Assembly (NCBI GenBank): GCA_027922465.2
Contig: BQMF02000009.1
Location: forward strand, 496,001-560,000
Reading direction: 5' to 3'
Origin: Turritopsis dohrnii
Lineage: Eukaryota > Cnidaria > Hydrozoa > Anthoathecata > Oceaniidae
Length of the DNA: 64,000 nt
Position numbers and translations under genes: made by a program
Notes under the pieces: model-generated
The model's input: the letters and a program-made list of their open reading frames with translations, nothing else
What the model was told of the DNA's origin: nothing
The model's database searches: none
In this document: positions 23,121-35,424 of the stretch, piece after piece
Layout: each line of letters opens with the position of its first letter
Numbering within the stretch: the first letter of the stretch is position 1

Positions 23121-24769
23121 ATTGGATTTCTGCGTAAGCAAGAAAGCCTTTACGATCGTCTTTGTTTTTCTTAGTTTTTTTTTTTGGATTTCTGCGTAAG
23201 CAAGAAATACTTTACGATCGTCCATGTTTTTCTGTTTTTTTTTTTTTTTCATCCTGTCCAAACCGGCGCATATTTGTTTCTTAAATTTCATTGGTTCATA
23301 AAAAAGCCGTCTTAATTGTCATTGGTGCATAATGCCCGATTTCTACGAAAGGGTGCTAATTTAGCCACCTCCACTTAAATAGCGATAGTTTATTGGCTGA
23401 TTTTCGACATGCCATGTGATCGTCCACAAAACGTTTTAAAAATGGCAGCGAAAGAACGTGTGTAGTTTGCTAAAAGTTTCTTTGATGGAAATATGGCTTT
23501 AAAAGAAGTTAATACAGCTTATAATTTTATATAAAGAATTGCATTACTGTTGGGAACTTATCATGTTCACAAAATTAAATTACAGTGTGGTTATTCTGTT
23601 TTTTGAAAGAAGTTTTCTTGAAGTTTAAAATATGAAAACTGCCAATACATGGTGTGTGGAAGAAAAGGTATTTCTTGTTTTATTTTTGCTCCAAGCCTTT
23701 TTAAATATGAAAGACCTTCGTGTATTTTGTATGTGTATGCATGTTTGAAGTCAATTCTTAAAAGCTTTTGGATTTTTAAAGCTCAGCTTAGCTTCCTTTC
23801 AGCTCCTCCTCAACATCACCAACATATGCACTTTATACAGCTATTTATACTATATTTAGTAGCAATTTTTGGATGTATTCTGGCTATATCAGCTTATCTC
23901 TTTTCTCCCTACGTATGTTGTATTTTTTTTAACTTTTAGATTAGATATGAGCTTTAATTTCTAAGTAATTATTATTGTGATATTTATATTTTTCATTCTG
24001 AGGAGATCAATATAGAAACTTTATATATTAGTTTGTGCTGCCCAAACGATATGTTGGTTACCGCCAGTATAGATGAGTTTCTTAGTGACGTAATGTTAAT
24101 AAACACCAGTGTTCTTTGCTCGATAATTACGGTATATTGCAACATAGAATATCATTAATCAAGTCATTTTCCTGTGAGTATGCGCACGCAGCCTCGCAGG
24201 AAATAAAAGTCTCTTTATAAACTTCAAAATGTTGTCACTTTATTTGGTTCTCTGGAGTCCCCTTAAAGACAATCGACATTAGAAAGTTTCAATACACATT
24301 ACCACTTCCTATCTATTTTCATACATTGTATTTGATTTTTAGTATGTACAAGGTATAAAAGTGTAATTAACATTGGAAACTCGTCTATACACAATCTTTT
24401 TATAGGATTCGTTATATTTAATGTGGTTAAATTAAAGTTTGGTATTGTGTCGATGCACTTTTTTGGAGTACGTGGGTGGCAAATATCCAGTAACAATCAT
24501 TCAGCTTATTCGTACAAAAAAACAGATCTTCATAAATGATCTCCGCGATAGCATAAAGAAAAGCCCCTTTTTTATGTTATGGTAGGCTGACTTTCTTGAC
24601 GAACATTGTCAGTCGCATCAATATTTTTGTTTATTTAATGCTGATGCTTCTCGAGCTGAATGATGTGACTGTCTTAGTTTTGCAGGACTAGTGTGCTAGT
24701 GTTGCATTTTTGTGGCATTTTCAGCAGCAAAGCTTGCAGAAATCCTTCTGCCCGGTAGGGCATCTTGTT
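23121..24769 (+). mobile_element. Helentron-like non-autonomous unit 1 with duplicated head
   Basis: The head ggatttctgcgtaagcaaga occurs twice (23,124 and 23,185), each followed by ctttacgatcgtc and a poly-T tract. The body runs from 23,250. It ends at gcagaaatccttctgcccgg tagggcatcttg (24,735-24,766). The head ggatttctgc is the inverse of gcagaaatcc near the tail, followed by a short hairpin (tgccc-ggta-gggca), the subterminal inverted repeat plus 3' hairpin layout of Helentrons. Two short open frames seen here and in unit 2 are not kept in the same frame, so the body appears non-coding. Confidence 0.6.
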
Positions 24770-25651
24770 TTTTTTTTTTCATCTTACTGTCCAAACCTAC
24801 GCATTTTTGTTTCTTAAATTTCATTGGTTCATAAAAAAGCCGTCTTAATTGTCATTGGTGCATAATGCCCGATTTCTACGAAAGGGTGCTAATTTAGCCA
24901 CCTCCACTTAAATAGCGATAGTTTATTGGCTGATTTTCGCCATGCCATGTGATCGTCCACAAAACGTTTTAAAAATGGCAGCGAAAGAACGTGTGTAGTT
25001 TGCTAAAAGTTTCTTTGATGGAAATATGGCTTTAAAAGAAGTTAATACAGCTTATAATTTTATATAAAGAATTGCATTACTGTTGGGAACTTATCATGTT
25101 CACAAAATTAAATTACAGTGTGGTTATTCTGTTTTTTGAAAGAAGTTTTCTTGAAGTTTAAAATATGAAAACAGTGCCAATACATGGTGTGTGGAAGAAA
25201 AGGTATTTCTTGTTTTATTTTTGCTCCAAGCCTTTTTAAATATGAAAGACCTTCGTGTATTTTGTATGTGTATGCATGTTTGAAGTCAATTTTTGGAAGC
25301 TTTTGGATTTTTAAAGCTCAGCTTAGCTTCCTTTCAGCTTCTCCCCAACATCACCAACATAATGCACTTTATACAGCTATTTATACTATATTTAGTAGCA
25401 ATTTTTGGATGTATTCTGGCTATATCAGCTTATCTCTTTTCTCCCTACGTATGTTGTATTTTTTTTCACTTTTAGATTAGATATGAGCTTTAATTTCTAA
25501 GTAATTATTATTGTGATATTTATATTTTTCATTCTGAGGAGATCAATATAGAAACTTTATATATTAGTTTGTGCTGCCCAAACGATATGTTGGTTACCGC
25601 CAGTATACACAATCTTTTTATAGGATTCGTTATATTTAATGTGGTTAAATT

Positions 25652-25895
25652 TGTTTCATTGAAATGACAATTTGCCTTTAGATAAGTATATTAGATAAAA
25701 AAAAAAAATGATGAACAATTATCACTTGGTTACGGACGCTACACCTAACGATGTGAGTTATAATAGGGACACTTTGGACACTGTATTATTCTTGAGTTTG
25801 TTTAAGTTGATTTATGTTGTGTTTGTATACTTCTTTAGTATCGAAACATATAGTTGATGTTTACGAGACGTTTCGTGCTTTAACCAAGTGAAACA
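25652..25895 (+). repeat. 5' LTR of the BEL/Pao element
   Basis: TG...CA termini, 244 bp, preceded by aaatt. Contains a 12-A run where the 3' LTR has 13. Confidence 0.95.
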
Positions 25896-25946
25896 TTTTG
25901 ATAGTCGTGTGATGATCAAAAAAGAAACTCGTAATTAAATTGGACA

Positions 25947-28900
25947 TTGCAACATTCTCAACAAATGGAGACTGCAATACAAGGTCGCGCTCGAAGTGCA
26001 AGAGCATTTACACGAAAGTCAAAGGAGGTTAAATCTGCAATCACAGCTGGTGACGAAATGGAGCTGATCAGCTGGCGTTTCGAAGAATGTAAAGAATTAT
26101 GGCATACTGTGCAGGAAAAGCATGATGATTACATTGATCAGGTTGATCAGACAAATGAGGAGCTCATGAGAGCTGAAGAATCTTGGTTAGAAGAACACCA
26201 ACAAAATTTCATGACTCTAGAGAGATTGAAAATCCAATATCAAAAAGATAAACAGGAAAGCTCGAATAAGAGAGATCAAGATCTGAAGAGACAGGCAGAT
26301 GAACAGAATCAAGCAAGAGAAATGGAGAAGAATACGGCGAATATTCTTAAGGCTGATCGTCTTCGAGAAGTGAGAGCAGCAGCATTTCAAAGTCATTCAG
26401 AGAATCTAATAAGCTTGATCGATATCGAATCAGAAAAGGAAAATCCTTGTGTTGAAATCGTAAAGGAAGCCTACGAGGAACTTAAGGAGCAATTTGATCA
26501 ATGCAAAGCCAGTCAGAATGATTACTTGATGTTAATTAGCGCTGAAAGAGTCCAACAAGAAATCGAGTGGTTGGAAATTCTAAGAAAGCGATGTCTCTCT
26601 CTAAGTCTTCGTGCCGGCTTATTCTTTCAACAGTACGACAAACAACCAGTCATATCGCCATCTTTGAGATCTCATAACGAATCTGGAATAAAATTAGAGA
26701 ACATGAAAATGCCCACATTCAAGGGTAATATTTGAGACTATCCAAGATTTAAATCTGACTTTAATAAACAAGTTGCACCTCAGACGAGAAACTCCGAAGC
26801 AACAGCATATGCACTGAAGTCTTGTCTTTCAGAAGGACCGTATGAAGTAGTCAGGAATGTAGATGATGACATTGATGAAATGTGGAAAAGACTAGATGAT
26901 AAGTATGGTAGGACAGAAAAATTAACTGAGACAATCATGTACGACATCAGAAAATTTAAAAGGATCAAGGAAGGTGAAGAAAAGATCTTCATAGAATTTG
27001 TTGGCACTATTGAAAGAGGATATCGCGACTTGCAAAGGATGCATGTAGAGCATGAAATGTCTAACACTACTGTATTAAGCATTTTGGAAGAAAAGCTCCC
27101 TAAGAACATCAGGAGAGATTGGTCGAGGAAAGTCAACAATGAAGACAACAAAGTTGATGAAGCCAGTAGATTCCCAACATTTTTAAAATTCCTGCTTGAA
27201 CAAAAACGCATTATTGAATACGAGTCTGCCGAAATTCGAATTGGATCATTAGATATTACTGCTCCTGTGCATCACATGAATGCAAAGAAAGAAGAGGAAA
27301 CTGCTTCAGAAAGAACAAAAAGTTCAAAATGTTTAGTGCATGCTTCAGCCAACCACACAACACCTAATTGCAGAGTTTACTTGGAAAAATCACCCAGGGA
27401 AAGGATTGAACTCATCAAATCAAAAAGAGCCTGCTGGACATGCTTAAGAGTAGGCCACAGATCTGTTGATTGTTTTCATAGAGAAAAGTGTTCTGCAGAT
27501 GAAGCTTGTGAAAAGTACCATCACGAGTCACTACATCAAGCGCACGTTGAAGGAATAACATTTCACACTGGAGATACGATATCTAACAGCTGTCTCCTTC
27601 AGTTAATGAAGATCAAATCAGGAACCAATCCATCAACCAGTTTGAATGTTCTTTGGGATGGAGGAGCAACTATAAGCCTCATAACATTTACTAAAGCGAA
27701 AGTTTTAGGTTTGATTGGGAAACCGGTAAAATTAGGAGTCATCAAAATTGGGGGCGAGAAGCAAGAAATACGATCATCTTCTTATCATTTACCTTTAACA
27801 GATAAGAGCGGGAAAGTGGTTTATTTTCAAGTTTATGGAATTGATAAAATTTCGACTGAAGTGAGCAGAAAGGATTTGATAAACATCAAACACCTATTCA
27901 CAGGTTTGGAGCATGAAGAACTCGAACGTCCTGTTGGGGAGATAGACATACTGATTGGATTTGAGTATGCAGGATTCCACCCAATCAGAGAACAATCTTA
28001 TGGGCATCTCCTGCTTCTATCAAACAGATTTGGAAGATGCATAGGAGGAAGCCACCGATTGTTGGAAGAAAACACAAAGAAAATAGTTCAGCATGTGCAG
28101 ATTCTTCATGTAGACAAGATCAGCTTGAATGACTTCTTTGAATTAGAAGCTTTGGGTGTTCAATGCACTCCAAAATGTGGAAGTTGTCGCTGTGGAAAGT
28201 GTCCAATCGGTGGGAAGCAGTACACTCTGAAGGAAGAAAGAGAACTCCATATGATAGAAGAAGGATTGACGCATGTCATTGATCATTGGGAAGCTCGATA
28301 CCCATGGATAAAGAACCCCTATGATCTTCCCGACAACAAGATCGCAGCACTAGCAATGCTGAAATTCACCGAACGACGATTGTCAATGAATCCTAGCCAT
28401 TTAGAAACCTATAACTCACAAATACAAGATATGATTGAGAGAGGAGTTGCTAGAAAATTATCAAATATGGAGTTACAAGGGTATAAGGGACCAGTTTTCT
28501 ACCTCAGCCACCACGAAGTCTTAAAACCTGATTCAATGTCAACACCTTGCCGCATCGTATTCAATTCTTCAGCCAACTTCAAAGGTCATGTTTTAAATGA
28601 ATACTGGGCCAAAGGACCAGATTTACTGAACAATTTACTAGGGATCTTGATTAGATTCAGGGAGAATAAAGTGGCAATAACCGCAGACATCAAGAAAATG
28701 TATCATGCTGTTAAAATTGAGGAGATAGACCAACACACCCATCGATTTTTGTGGAGAGAGACTCCAGAGAAAGATCCAGACACATTCGTTATTACTTCTG
28801 TTTCATTCGGTGATCGTCCTGCCGGAAATATTGCTACCGTTGCCCTACGAAAAACTGCTGAGATGAAAAGGTATCAACATGAAAAGGCAGCAGACATGAT

Positions 28901-29456
28901 CATCAACAACTCCTACATGGACGATATAATTGATAGTGTAAAAACAATTGATGAAGCAGTACAGATATCGAAAGATGCAGATAGAATTCTGAAGCTAGGG
29001 GGATTTGCTGTCAAACATTGGACAATTTTAGATAGAAACAAATCCAGTTCACAGATAGCAAATAAAAAGTATGTGAGAGGATATCACATGCTAAATGGAA
29101 CTCCTGAGATCAAGTCCTCAGCGGATGTACAGAAGGTCCTTGGTATGCACTGGTGTCAAGAAACAGACCAATTTGTGTTCACTGTTAAATTGAACTTCTC
29201 ACCACGAAAAAGAAAAATCCACACAGGTCCAAGTCTCAGTTGCGATCAAATACCAAGCCATCTGCCTAACATTATATCAAAGCGTATGATCTTATCTCAA
29301 GTAAATGGAATTTATGATCCTCTTGGTTTAGCCACTCCCTTCATACTGAAAGCCAAGGTGCTAATGAGGCAACTGTGGTCTGGTGAAATGAAATCAATGC
29401 AATGGGATGATGACATACCTGCCTCAGTAAAGACAGAATGGATAAACTTTTTTTAG
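25947..29456 (+). pseudogene. BEL/Pao gag-protease-reverse transcriptase reading frame with one internal stop
   Basis: One frame runs from the ATG at 25,947 (or 25,965) to 29,456, broken by a single TGA at 26,733-26,735 in the DUF1759-type gag region. Gag N-terminus: about 200 residues rich in E, K and Q, probably coiled coil. A CCHC-like zinc knuckle (CWTCLRVGHRSVDC) lies near 27,430-27,475. The aspartic protease (DUF1758-type) has the DGGATISLI active site at about 27,657. The reverse transcriptase has the PCRIVFNSSA motif, the ITADIKKMYHAV motif A aspartate and SYMDDII (about 28,912-28,932). The frame ends at a TAG at 29,454 after a T run; the same protein continues in the +1 frame, so a single-base change in the homopolymer separates the two halves. 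The TGA may be a CpG-decay change. Confidence 0.9.
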
Positions 29457-29469
29457 AGAATTATTTGAG

Positions 29470-31572
29470 ATGGAAAAAATTGGTTTTGACAGATGCATCA
29501 TGCCTCAAAATGCTAAAGGAAAGCCAACTTTGATCATGTTCAGCGATGCTTCTAAGCAGGCATTCGGCACCTGCGCCTATGCCAGATGGGAATTACCAAA
29601 TGGGAAGTATGAGAGCAAGTTAATTGCTGCTAAAGGCAAAGTAGCACCATTAAAAACAATTTCCATTGTAAGATTAGAACTGAATGCAGCTATTATGTCT
29701 ACAAGATTGCGCAATTTCATCAGAGAGGAAATGAGACTACAGTTTGAAAAGGAGGTTTTTATTGTTGATTCATCCATAGTAAGAGCAATGATTCAGAAAG
29801 AATCTTACGGATTCAACACGTTTGCTGCTGTGAGAATAGGAGAGATCCAATCTGCTACAACGCCTGAAGATTGGAAATGGATTGAAAGCAAAGAAAACAT
29901 TGCTGATTGGACGACCAGAGTGAAACACCCTCTTGAGCTTGATAATAGCAGCTGTTGGCAAAAAGGACCAGAATTCTTGCAATGTCCGGAAACAGAATGG
30001 CCTGTTAAAACTCAATGCAATGTAAATGTATTACCAGAAGAAGCCAAATCCATAAACCTTGTAAAACTAGACGAGGACGACACTCTTACTAAAAGAATTA
30101 AAATTGAGCGCTTTTCATCATACAACAAGCTCATCCGTGTTACAGCTCGAGTTCTTGCTTTATATGATACATCGGAATGTCCTTCGCTGAAGAATGCTGC
30201 AAAAACGCCAACTGTAGCACTATTAAAGATGGCTGAGAACTTGTGGATAAAAGAGGTGCAGTTGCCACTCAAGGAACAGATAGACAAAGGAGATTTCAGA
30301 AGACTCAACCCGTATCAAAGGAAAGATGGTATAATCGTTGTAAGTGGACGAGCAGAGCAATGGATGGAAATAAGTTATGACAATCAGGAATTACCACTCT
30401 TACCAGGATCGCATCGTTTCTCTTGGCTTTACGTTGATCACATACACAAGATATCTCATCTTGGAAATTCAGCTACCATTTCAAAAGTTAGACTCAACTT
30501 TTGGATAACAGGAGTTTCAAGACTAGCCAAATCTATCAAAAACAAGTGCGTTACCTGTAAAAGACTCGACAAAAGATTCGTCGAACAGAAAATGTCAGGA
30601 CTACCCGCAGAGAGGTTGAAACCAACATTGCCATGGATGTACACTGGTATTGACCTCTTTGATCCATACACAGTTAAAGGAGAAGTCAACAAACGAAGTC
30701 GAGGAAAGATGTATGGTGTCATTTTCACTTGCATTGAAAGTCGGGCAGTATATGTTGACACTGCAACTGACTACAGTACGCAAGGATTTTTGATGGCATT
30801 CAGAAGATTTGTGTCAATCTACGGATATCCAAGCAAAGTCTATTCCGATCAAGGACCTCAGTTAGTAGGAGCAAGCAAAGAAGTTAAGGGTAACTGGGAT
30901 AAAGAAAAGCTCAGGGAGTTTGGTGCAGATTGTGGGTTGGAGTGGCAATTTAGTACACCCGATGGACCATGGAGGAACGGATGTGCAGAGTCTCTTATAA
31001 AATCTGTGAAGAAAGCGATTACTTGTGCCATTGGAGAGCAAATATTGTCACATTCTGAACTTCAAACAGTAATGTTTGAGGCAGCAAACTTAGTTAACGA
31101 ACGTCCGATTGGTCGCCATCCAACTTGTCCCGAAGATGGCAGTTACCTTAGTCCAAATCACTTACTACTTGGAAGAGCCACCTCAAGAGTTCCTGCCGGA
31201 CCATTTAAGGAGCCAGGCAATCTGAAACATCGTTTTGAACTCGTTCAGCAAATAGTGAATACTTTTTGGCGACGCTGGACTCGAGATTATTTCCCCAGTT
31301 TATTAATTGAGCCAAAGTGGCACACTCAAAACAGGAATGTCAAAGTTGGTGATGTGGTATTGGTGCAGGATTCCAACCAGATTCGGGGGAATTGGCGTAT
31401 GGCAAAGGTATCGGAAGTTTTTCCAGGAAAGGATAAACTTGTACGTCGAGTAGCTATACAGTACAAGAATTTACCAGGCGATAGGGATTATTCAGGTGAT
31501 CGTTACAAGACAGTCGAACGACCTGTTCAAAGACTAATCGTAATTGTACCGAATGATACAAAGGAAAATTAG
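29470..31572 (+). pseudogene. BEL/Pao RNase H-integrase-DUF5641 reading frame (continues the upstream frame after a frameshift)
   Basis: 700 open codons. RNase H: MFSDASKQAFG (first aspartate), RLELNAA (glutamate), FIVDSS (aspartate) and NIADWTTR. Integrase zinc-binding region: HRFSWLYVDHIHKISH followed by CVTC. Catalytic core: GIDLFDPY, YSDQGPQLVGA and NGCAESLIKSV supply the D-D-E triad. The C-terminus has the DUF5641 signature (LSPNHLLLGRA ... GDVVLVQD ... RGNWRMAKV) and stops 26 bp before the 3' LTR. It has no own upstream signals and is the second half of the polyprotein displaced by one base near 29,450. All catalytic residues I could check are present. Confidence 0.9.
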
Positions 31573-31598
31573 ACCGACATACTTACCCTGCGGCGGAG

Positions 31599-31843
31599 TG
31601 TTTCATTGAAATGACAATTTGCCTTTAGATAAGTATATTAGATAAAAAAAAAAAAATGATGAACAATTATCACTTGGTTACGGACGCTACACCTAACGAT
31701 GTGAGTTATAATAGGGACACTTTGGACACTGTATTATTCTTGAGTTTGTTTAAGTTGATTTATGTTGTGTTTGTATACTTCTTTAGTATCGAAACATATA
31801 GTTGATGTTTACGAGACGTTTCGTGCTTTAACCAAGTGAAACA
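31599..31843 (+). repeat. 3' LTR of the BEL/Pao element
   Basis: Same sequence as the 5' LTR apart from the A-run length. It is preceded by the short purine-rich ggcggag and followed by the aaatt duplication. Confidence 0.95.
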
Positions 31844-32184
31844 AAATTAAAGTTTCGTATTGTGTCGATGCACTTTTTTGGAGTACGTGGGTGGCAAATA
31901 TCCAGTAACAATCATTCAGCTTATTCGTACAAAAAACCAGATCTTCATAAATGATCTCCGCGATAGCATAAAGAAAAGCCCCTTTTTTATGTTATGGTAG
32001 GCTGACTTTCTTGACGAACATTGTCAGTCGCATCAATATTTTTGTTTATTTAATGCTGATGCTTCTCGAGCTGAATGATGTGACTGTCTTAGTTTTGCAG
32101 GACTAGTGTGCTAGTGTTGCATTTTTGTGGCATTTTCAGCAGCAAAGCTTGCAGAAATCCTTCTGCCCGGTAGGGCATCTTGTT

Positions 32185-33716
32185 CATCTTACTGTCCAAA
32201 CCTAGCGATTTTTTCCGCCGTCTCAATTTTCATTGGTGCATAAAGCGCCACTATTACGAAAGGGTGCTAATAAACTTTAATAACGCTTAGTTTATTGGCT
32301 TGATTATTTCCGCCATGTGATCATCCGGGTATTTTTCGACTTTACATTTGCACGCCGTTCGCATAATGGTATACCACAGCGTGACCGAAGAAACCTTAAA
32401 TTTCCAGAAGTAAGAAGATTTGCACTTCCAAAACCGAAAGTAAAGGGTAGAAATTTATAATTATCTTGCAATGATTCTACTACGTTCATTCTTTTCTAAA
32501 AACAAGTTCTCAATGTTTTGTGAAAACAGTGTGTGCAGCCTTTATGTTTTGCAAAAATGTCTGCGATTCTTTTATAAGCCTTTCTAGATGCAAAATACTG
32601 TTTGTTTCATGTGTGGGCTTAGTGCTTTTTAAGCTCTGGATACATACAGCTCAGCTCAGTTTCCTCTTCAGCTCCAACAACATACAAGGAATGTCTTGTT
32701 ACCCTCTGTCTGTCGCTGTGCATCTCATTTTATGTTTGATGTTTCTCTAGCTATTTTTTAGCCTATTATATACTTGTATAGTTCTTGGCTGTATTATCAA
32801 TGTCCTGAATTAGGAATGGGGACTTACTATTTACGATAGCAAATTGAAAATTATCTTGATTGTCTGTAAATTCTAAATATTGGACATCTTTTAACGCAAA
32901 TTTCTGTTTTCAGTTATATATATATGTTTGCTAATTTTGGTAGCTAAGTTTAGGTCATATTTTTCATAATCCTAATCTTTGTTTACTTTTTGTGTTTGGG
33001 AAGTCTTTTCGTAATTAGGAAGATTGACCGTACATACGTAATCACTGTGATATCTGAAAGCATATGAATTTGATGTTATTTTGTTCATTAAGTTTATTAG
33101 AAGTTAATGTAAGGTTCGTATTGTGTCAGTTATGCTTTCATGATGCCCTGGCGTGTATACGTAATTAAAAATTTATTGTTTTTTAAGTTTCTGAATAAAT
33201 TTTTATAATCTTTTCATGAAATTTAGTTCTGGTAATGCATGCTTTTAAATTAAAAAGATGGCAATGACATATTGTTACTCAAATTAAAGCACAAATTTCT
33301 GTTTTCAGTTATGTATGTTGATTTTGTATGTATATAGATGTATTTCGTATCATTAAAATCTATGCTTTCCTTTTTCTCCTTCTGAATTAGGAATTCTGTT
33401 AGGAAGATTGACAAGACATATTAAATTCATAACATTTACAATGACTTACGTGCATACTCATTGTCTTATCTAAATTGATCACTGAATCCTTAATATCATT
33501 TCGTACCAACAAAATAAAGAACATGTCATTCAGATAAAGTTTTGCATAGTGACAATTATGTTTTTTCCAGATTTTTGGGGAGTACGTGATCAGAAACTTA
33601 ATAAATATATATTGCGGATTAAACTTTTCTTAAATTTCAAGAATGTCATAGTCTTTCTTTTTTCATACTTCAGCTGATTTTGCAGAAATCCTTATGCCTG
33701 CAAGGGCATCTTGTTT
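32185..33716 (+). mobile_element. Helentron-like unit 3, diverged
   Basis: Starts with the same catcttactgtccaaaccta as unit 2, shares 'cattggtgcataa', 'acgaaagggtgctaat' and 'agctcagctcag'-type stretches, and ends with gcagaaatccttatgcctgc aagggcatcttgttt, again a subterminal repeat plus hairpin. The middle is much diverged from units 1 and 2, so the array is not a simple recent triplication. Confidence 0.6.
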
Positions 33717-34399
33717 AGATTATTTTCCACCCAAGTTGCTTATTATTCTCTTAACATGATAACAAAAAAAGTGAGAAGAAAAGATTATATCAAGCAGTTA
33801 CTGGTATGTGTCCTGTTTACTCTAGATGTTTTCACTTTTGTGATTGTTATAACACCTCTCATTAAATAGGTTTTTTGTATTTTAGACTACTGTCAAAAAA
33901 GCTGAGGAGGAGGAAATACACAAAATCATGCGATAAACTGAAAACTGATCTTGTTTCACTGAAGAAAACCATGACAACAGCTGCTCCTGCTAATTGAAAA
34001 ATCGCCATTTTTATTTGCATGTTCTTTTGCTTTGTTTTCAAAACGTTTCTGTCATTCTGAGATTTAGTTGCAGTAAAATGAAACAAGAAACAGTTCCAAC
34101 CCATGACAATTTCTAAAATTTGAACCATACTTCGATTTAGCTAACCCTTTTTCAAGAGTCTTTTTTATGCCTTTTATGAAAGACTATACTTTAAGTTTTA
34201 CGGAATATTTTTTTATAATGACCAGCTTTAAACTTTGGCAGTGTTATGAGCTATTTGTTTCCCAATTTATTTATAAACTACATGTAAATATTTGAATAAG
34301 AAGATTTTATCATCAGTTTTCTTATTTATTTCCTTATTCATTCATTCATTATTACTGAAACATGAAGACATTGAAAAACTAAATTATGAGTCTTCTGTT
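33717..34399 (+). other. No gene supported
   Basis: AT-rich interval between the tandem array and the next MITE. A minus-strand 88-residue open frame (34,128-33,862) has no recognised domain. Confidence 0.3.
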
Positions 34400-34708
34400 A
34401 CCCAAGGAGAAACGCACCTGAAAACACATCTTAAAGTGGTTTTAAAAACGTTTTTAGCAGATAAAATGAAGACGTCTTTGAAACGTTAGAAAAAGACGTC
34501 TTAAATCCGTCTTAAACTAGTCGGATTTGTCCGTTTAGAAAACGTCTTTTTACAACGTCTTAAAGACGTCTTGAAAAGACGTTTTCTAAACGTCTTAAAG
34601 AACTTTTAAACGTCTGAAATGCGTTTTCAAAACGTCTTAAAGACGGATTTAAGACGTCTTCCAAAACGTCTTTAAGACGTTTTTAAAACGTCTTTTTGCC
34701 GGCTGGGT
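34400..34708 (+). mobile_element. GACGTC-rich MITE-like element, copy 2
   Basis: Bounded by acccaagg ... ccggctgggt. The interior is almost entirely aaaacgtctt / aagacgtttt repeats in both orientations around a central gtcggatttgtccg, so it would fold into a long hairpin. It shares its architecture with 22,558-22,822. Confidence 0.6.
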
Positions 34709-34793
34709 TATTGTTAATGAGAGAGGGCGAGAGTGCTCATATATGAGAGAAAAAGAAGCGTTCTAGAAACATAGAAACATAGTATATACAAAA

Positions 34794-34840
34794 ATGACGT
34801 TATTGAGAGTGTTGTATTTCAATACTCTCAATAACATCAT
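34794..34840. repeat. Perfect-stem hairpin
   Basis: atgacgttattgagagt and actctcaataacatcat form a 17-bp stem with one mismatch around a 13-nt loop (gttgtatttcaat). Confidence 0.75.
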
Positions 34841-35040
34841 TTGTGGACTTTAGGCGCTTTGTGGATCTTCTGAAGCGGGGGAATCAGCAGGTGGAAAACC
34901 TCGGGGATCTTCTGGAGTAGAAGTATCATCAGGAGAATCAGCTTGGGAATCTTTATGAGTAGAAGTCTCAAAAAGGAAGATCAGAAGAAGGAGGATCAGC
35001 AGGAGATCTGCATCGGTATCTGCTGGTTGTAGGTACTTTT

Positions 35041-35259
35041 TCAGCAGGGAAACATTGCATTTTCGTTTTCGTTTTTTCCTGTTTTATTGATCAATGAACC
35101 ACTTTTATCGTGCATCTTATGAATGGTGTAAAGACCCAACCATTTGTGGGTAAGCTTACCATCTTTTCTATCTTCCCGTTCCTGATTTTTCATAAACACT
35201 TTTTCGCCGACTTTTGATGGCATTTGGAGCTTGGTAATAGCTTCCTTAGGTTTTTTCAA
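35041..35259 (-). pseudogene. Integrase C-terminal domain relic (gypsy/Ginger-type)
   Basis: On the minus strand the 72-residue frame contains KVGEKVFMKNQEREDRKDGK followed by THKWLGLYTIHKM and LINKTGK. This is the pattern of the SH3-like C-terminal domain that follows DDE integrases in Ty3/gypsy-like polyproteins and Ginger-type transposases. No catalytic core was found upstream: on that side (above 35,260) the sequence turns directly into the GAGTACTT-rich repeat, so the relic is truncated there. Confidence 0.6.
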
Positions 35260-35416
35260 GGGAGTACTTTTTTCCTAGTAAAACAAGACTCCCCGTCTCA
35301 GACAAATGGAATATCTTGACACAGGGAAGTACTTATTTCCTAAGGGAGTACTTATTTACTAGTAAATAGGTACTCGGGGGAGTAACTTTTTGAGGGGAGT
35401 ACTTATTTACTGTTAC
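35260..35416 (+). repeat. GAGTACTT-rich palindromic repeat, copy 2
   Basis: Repeated ggagtacttatttcctaagg, ggagtacttatttactagta and related words, ending ttactgttacaccgg. Same vocabulary as 20,630-20,755. Confidence 0.6.
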
Positions 35417-35424
35417 ACCGGACG

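Larger units (their letters stand above)
25652..31843 (+). mobile_element. BEL/Pao LTR retrotransposon, nearly intact
   Basis: Two LTRs, 244 and 245 bp, begin tgtttcattgaaatgac and end accaagtgaaaca; as read they differ only in the length of one A run. The 5-bp target duplication aaatt is present at 25,647-25,651 and 31,844-31,848. The interior encodes gag, protease, reverse transcriptase, RNase H and integrase in BEL/Pao order. One in-frame stop and one frameshift are the only visible coding lesions. LTR near-identity implies recent insertion. Confidence 0.95.
24780..32178 (+). mobile_element. Helentron-like unit 2, interrupted by the BEL/Pao element
   Basis: Nearly identical to unit 1 from catcttactgtccaaacc onward through about 25,606, then lacks the part equivalent to about 24,074-24,387 of unit 1. 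It resumes with cacaatctttttataggatt and is split at an aaatt target by the LTR element (25,652-31,843). The tail at 31,849-32,178 matches unit 1 up to the same terminal hairpin. Confidence 0.7.

Noticed and set aside
23440..25050. Short frame ATGGCAGCGAAAGAACGTG followed by FAKSFFDGNMALKEVN after a TAG
   Set aside because: Only about 30 codons, with an in-frame stop in both copies; could be a fossil exon but cannot be supported.
23649..25480. Two similar ~97-residue open frames (MVCGRKGISCFIF...) in units 1 and 2 of the tandem array
   Set aside because: They exist because the units are near-identical DNA; an indel changes the frame near the end and unit 3 does not keep the protein, so coding is not supported.
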